From the NCBI GenBank assembly GCA_963837695.1, contig CAWINZ010000001.1:1-64000 (forward strand): 64,000 nt of DNA. Reading direction: 5' to 3'. Source of the stretch: VRUE01 sp963837695 (GTDB lineage Bacteria > Actinomycetota > Thermoleophilia > Solirubrobacterales > 70-9). Under the pieces are notes generated by a model that was not told where the DNA came from, ran no database searches, and saw nothing but the letters and a program-made list of their open reading frames with translations. Position numbers and translations under genes: made by a program. Shown in pieces: positions 62,930 to 64,000 of this stretch; position 1 is the stretch's first letter; each line of letters begins with the position of its first letter.

Positions 62930-64000
62930 TCACTTGGCGTCGAGCCAGTCCGCGCCGACGCCGATGTCCACCTCGAGTGGCGGATCGAGCTGGTAGGCGG
63001 CGCACATCTCGCGCCGCACCAGCTCGGTCGCGTCCTCCATCTCCCCCGGCGGGCCCTCGAAGAGCAGCTCGTCGTGGATCTGCAGGACGAGGCGCGTCTC
63101 CCCCCCGCCTCGGCCAGGGCGTTCTGGCAGCGCACCATCGCGACCTTGATGATGTCGGCGGCGGTGCCCTGGATCACCGTGTTCACCGCCAGCCTCTCCC
63201 CCAGTTTCCTCGTGTTCGGGTTGCCCGAGCGCAGCTCGGGGATCGAGCGGCGGCGCCCCATCAGGGTCCGCACGTAACCCACCTCCTGGGCCTGTTCCAC
63301 CACCTGCTCACGAAAGGCCCGCACAGCGGGAAAGCGCTCCAGGTAGCGGGCGACGAACTCCTCGCCCTCTTTGCGGGGGATGTTGAGCCGGTCGGCGAGG
63401 CCGAAGCCGGTCAGCCCGTAGACGATCCCGAAGTTGACCATCTTCGCCTTCGAGCGCCGGCCGACGTCGACCTCGTCGCGTGAGATGTCGAAGACCTCGG
63501 CGGCGGTCGCCGCGTGGACGTCATCGCCGGCGCGGAAGATCTCCTTCAGCACCTCCTCCTCGGCGACGTGGGCGAGCACGCGCAGCTCGACCTGGCTGTA
63601 GTCGGCGGAGAGCAGGCGGGCGCCGCGCTCGGCGACGAAGCAAGCACGGACCGGGCGGCCGACCTCGGTGCGGATCGGGATGTTCTGCAGGTTGGGGTTG
63701 GTACTGGAGAGACGGCCGGTGGTGGTCGCCGCCTGGTTGAAGGTGGTGTGGACGCGGCCGGTGGCGGGATCGATCAGGTCGGGCAGCGAGTCGAGGTAGG
63801 TGTTCTTGAGCTTGGTCAGCTCGCGCCACTGCTCGATCTTCTCGACGATCGGGTGCTCGTCGCGGATCTGAGCAAGGACGCGGGCGTCGGTGGAGAAGCC
63901 GGTTTTGCCGCGCCGTTTTTTCGACAGGCCGAGCTTCTCGAAGAGGACGCGGCCGACCTGCTGCGGCGAGCCGATCGTGAACTCTTCCTCGGCCAGCTCG
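62930..64000 (-). CDS. polA: DNA polymerase I, C-terminal part, one frameshift
   Basis: The 5' end lies beyond the window. Polymerase motif A (SADYSQVELRVLAHVAEEE), motif B (RRSKAKMVNFGIVYGLTGFG) and motif C (VLQIHDELLFEG, after the shift) are visible, as are SPQQVGRVLFEKLGL and GKTGFSTDARVL upstream. The frame breaks in a seven-base C run at 63100-63106, where one more base restores it; a homopolymer error is likely. It ends GADWLDAK. The polymerase works in repair and Okazaki-fragment maturation. Confidence 0.95.

Overview
The window is GC-rich bacterial DNA (about 70% G+C by eye) from an actinomycete-like organism, most likely Actinomycetota, class Thermoleophilia. The grounds are the G+C content, many GTG/TTG starts, dense ATGA/GTGA-coupled operons, an NHEJ Ku plus a separate LigD-type polymerase, a division cluster without ftsA, and four-gene glycine cleavage with a split P protein. 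The lineage is inferred from gene content only.

Layout. 0-2.6 kb: end of a polysaccharide flippase and a K+/H+ antiporter. 2.6-9.5 kb (minus): priA-def-fmt-rsmB-zinc ribbon-rpe-K+ channel operon. 9.5-10 kb: a PH-domain membrane protein. 10-24.8 kb (minus): fetA-fetB-MFS-trpS-scpA-scpB-rluB-aroH-hisC-aroG-tyrA-aroA-cmk-der-metK, an aromatic amino acid supra-operon joined to chromosome-segregation and translation genes. 24.9-26.7 kb: ku and ligD polymerase. 26.7-31.1 kb (minus): gcvT-gcvH-gcvPA-gcvPB. 31.3-39 kb (minus): murD-ftsW-murG-murC-murB-ftsQ, then ftsZ with its own consensus promoter. 39-45 kb: thioredoxin/TPR protein, SnoaL-like protein, and an MMPL transporter divergent from a two-component system. 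44.9-51.6 kb: accessory island. 51.7-64 kb: uvrB, small membrane and regulatory genes, rpsA-coaE-slt-MFS operon, a geranylgeranyl-reductase-like flavoprotein, an unusual membrane-anchored ECF sigma factor with a His-rich secreted neighbour, and the 3' part of polA.

The island is the most interesting part. Three decayed tRNA-Met-like scars (about 44.94, 49.1 and 51.1 kb), two with the same integrase-tail-like sequence, divide it into cassettes. The first holds a two-gene operon: a membrane-embedded STAND-type NTPase (671 aa) overlapping by 11 nt a patatin-like phospholipase with an intact Ser/Asp dyad. This is a plausible, apparently undescribed sensor-effector (anti-phage or abortive-infection-like) pair. 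The second holds a TetR regulator, a 2-hydroxychromene-2-carboxylate-isomerase-like protein and a DUF4383 protein. A vapB antitoxin with a half-deleted vapC follows.

Quality caveat: between about 2.6 and 28.2 kb nearly every minus-strand gene is broken by +1 G/C insertions. These genes are essential and otherwise well conserved, so I treat them as intact genes with sequence errors. Their coordinates span the reconstructed gene and will not translate in one frame. One further homopolymer frameshift lies in polA. Several long perfect hairpins lie at operon ends, and one lies inside the murC coding sequence.
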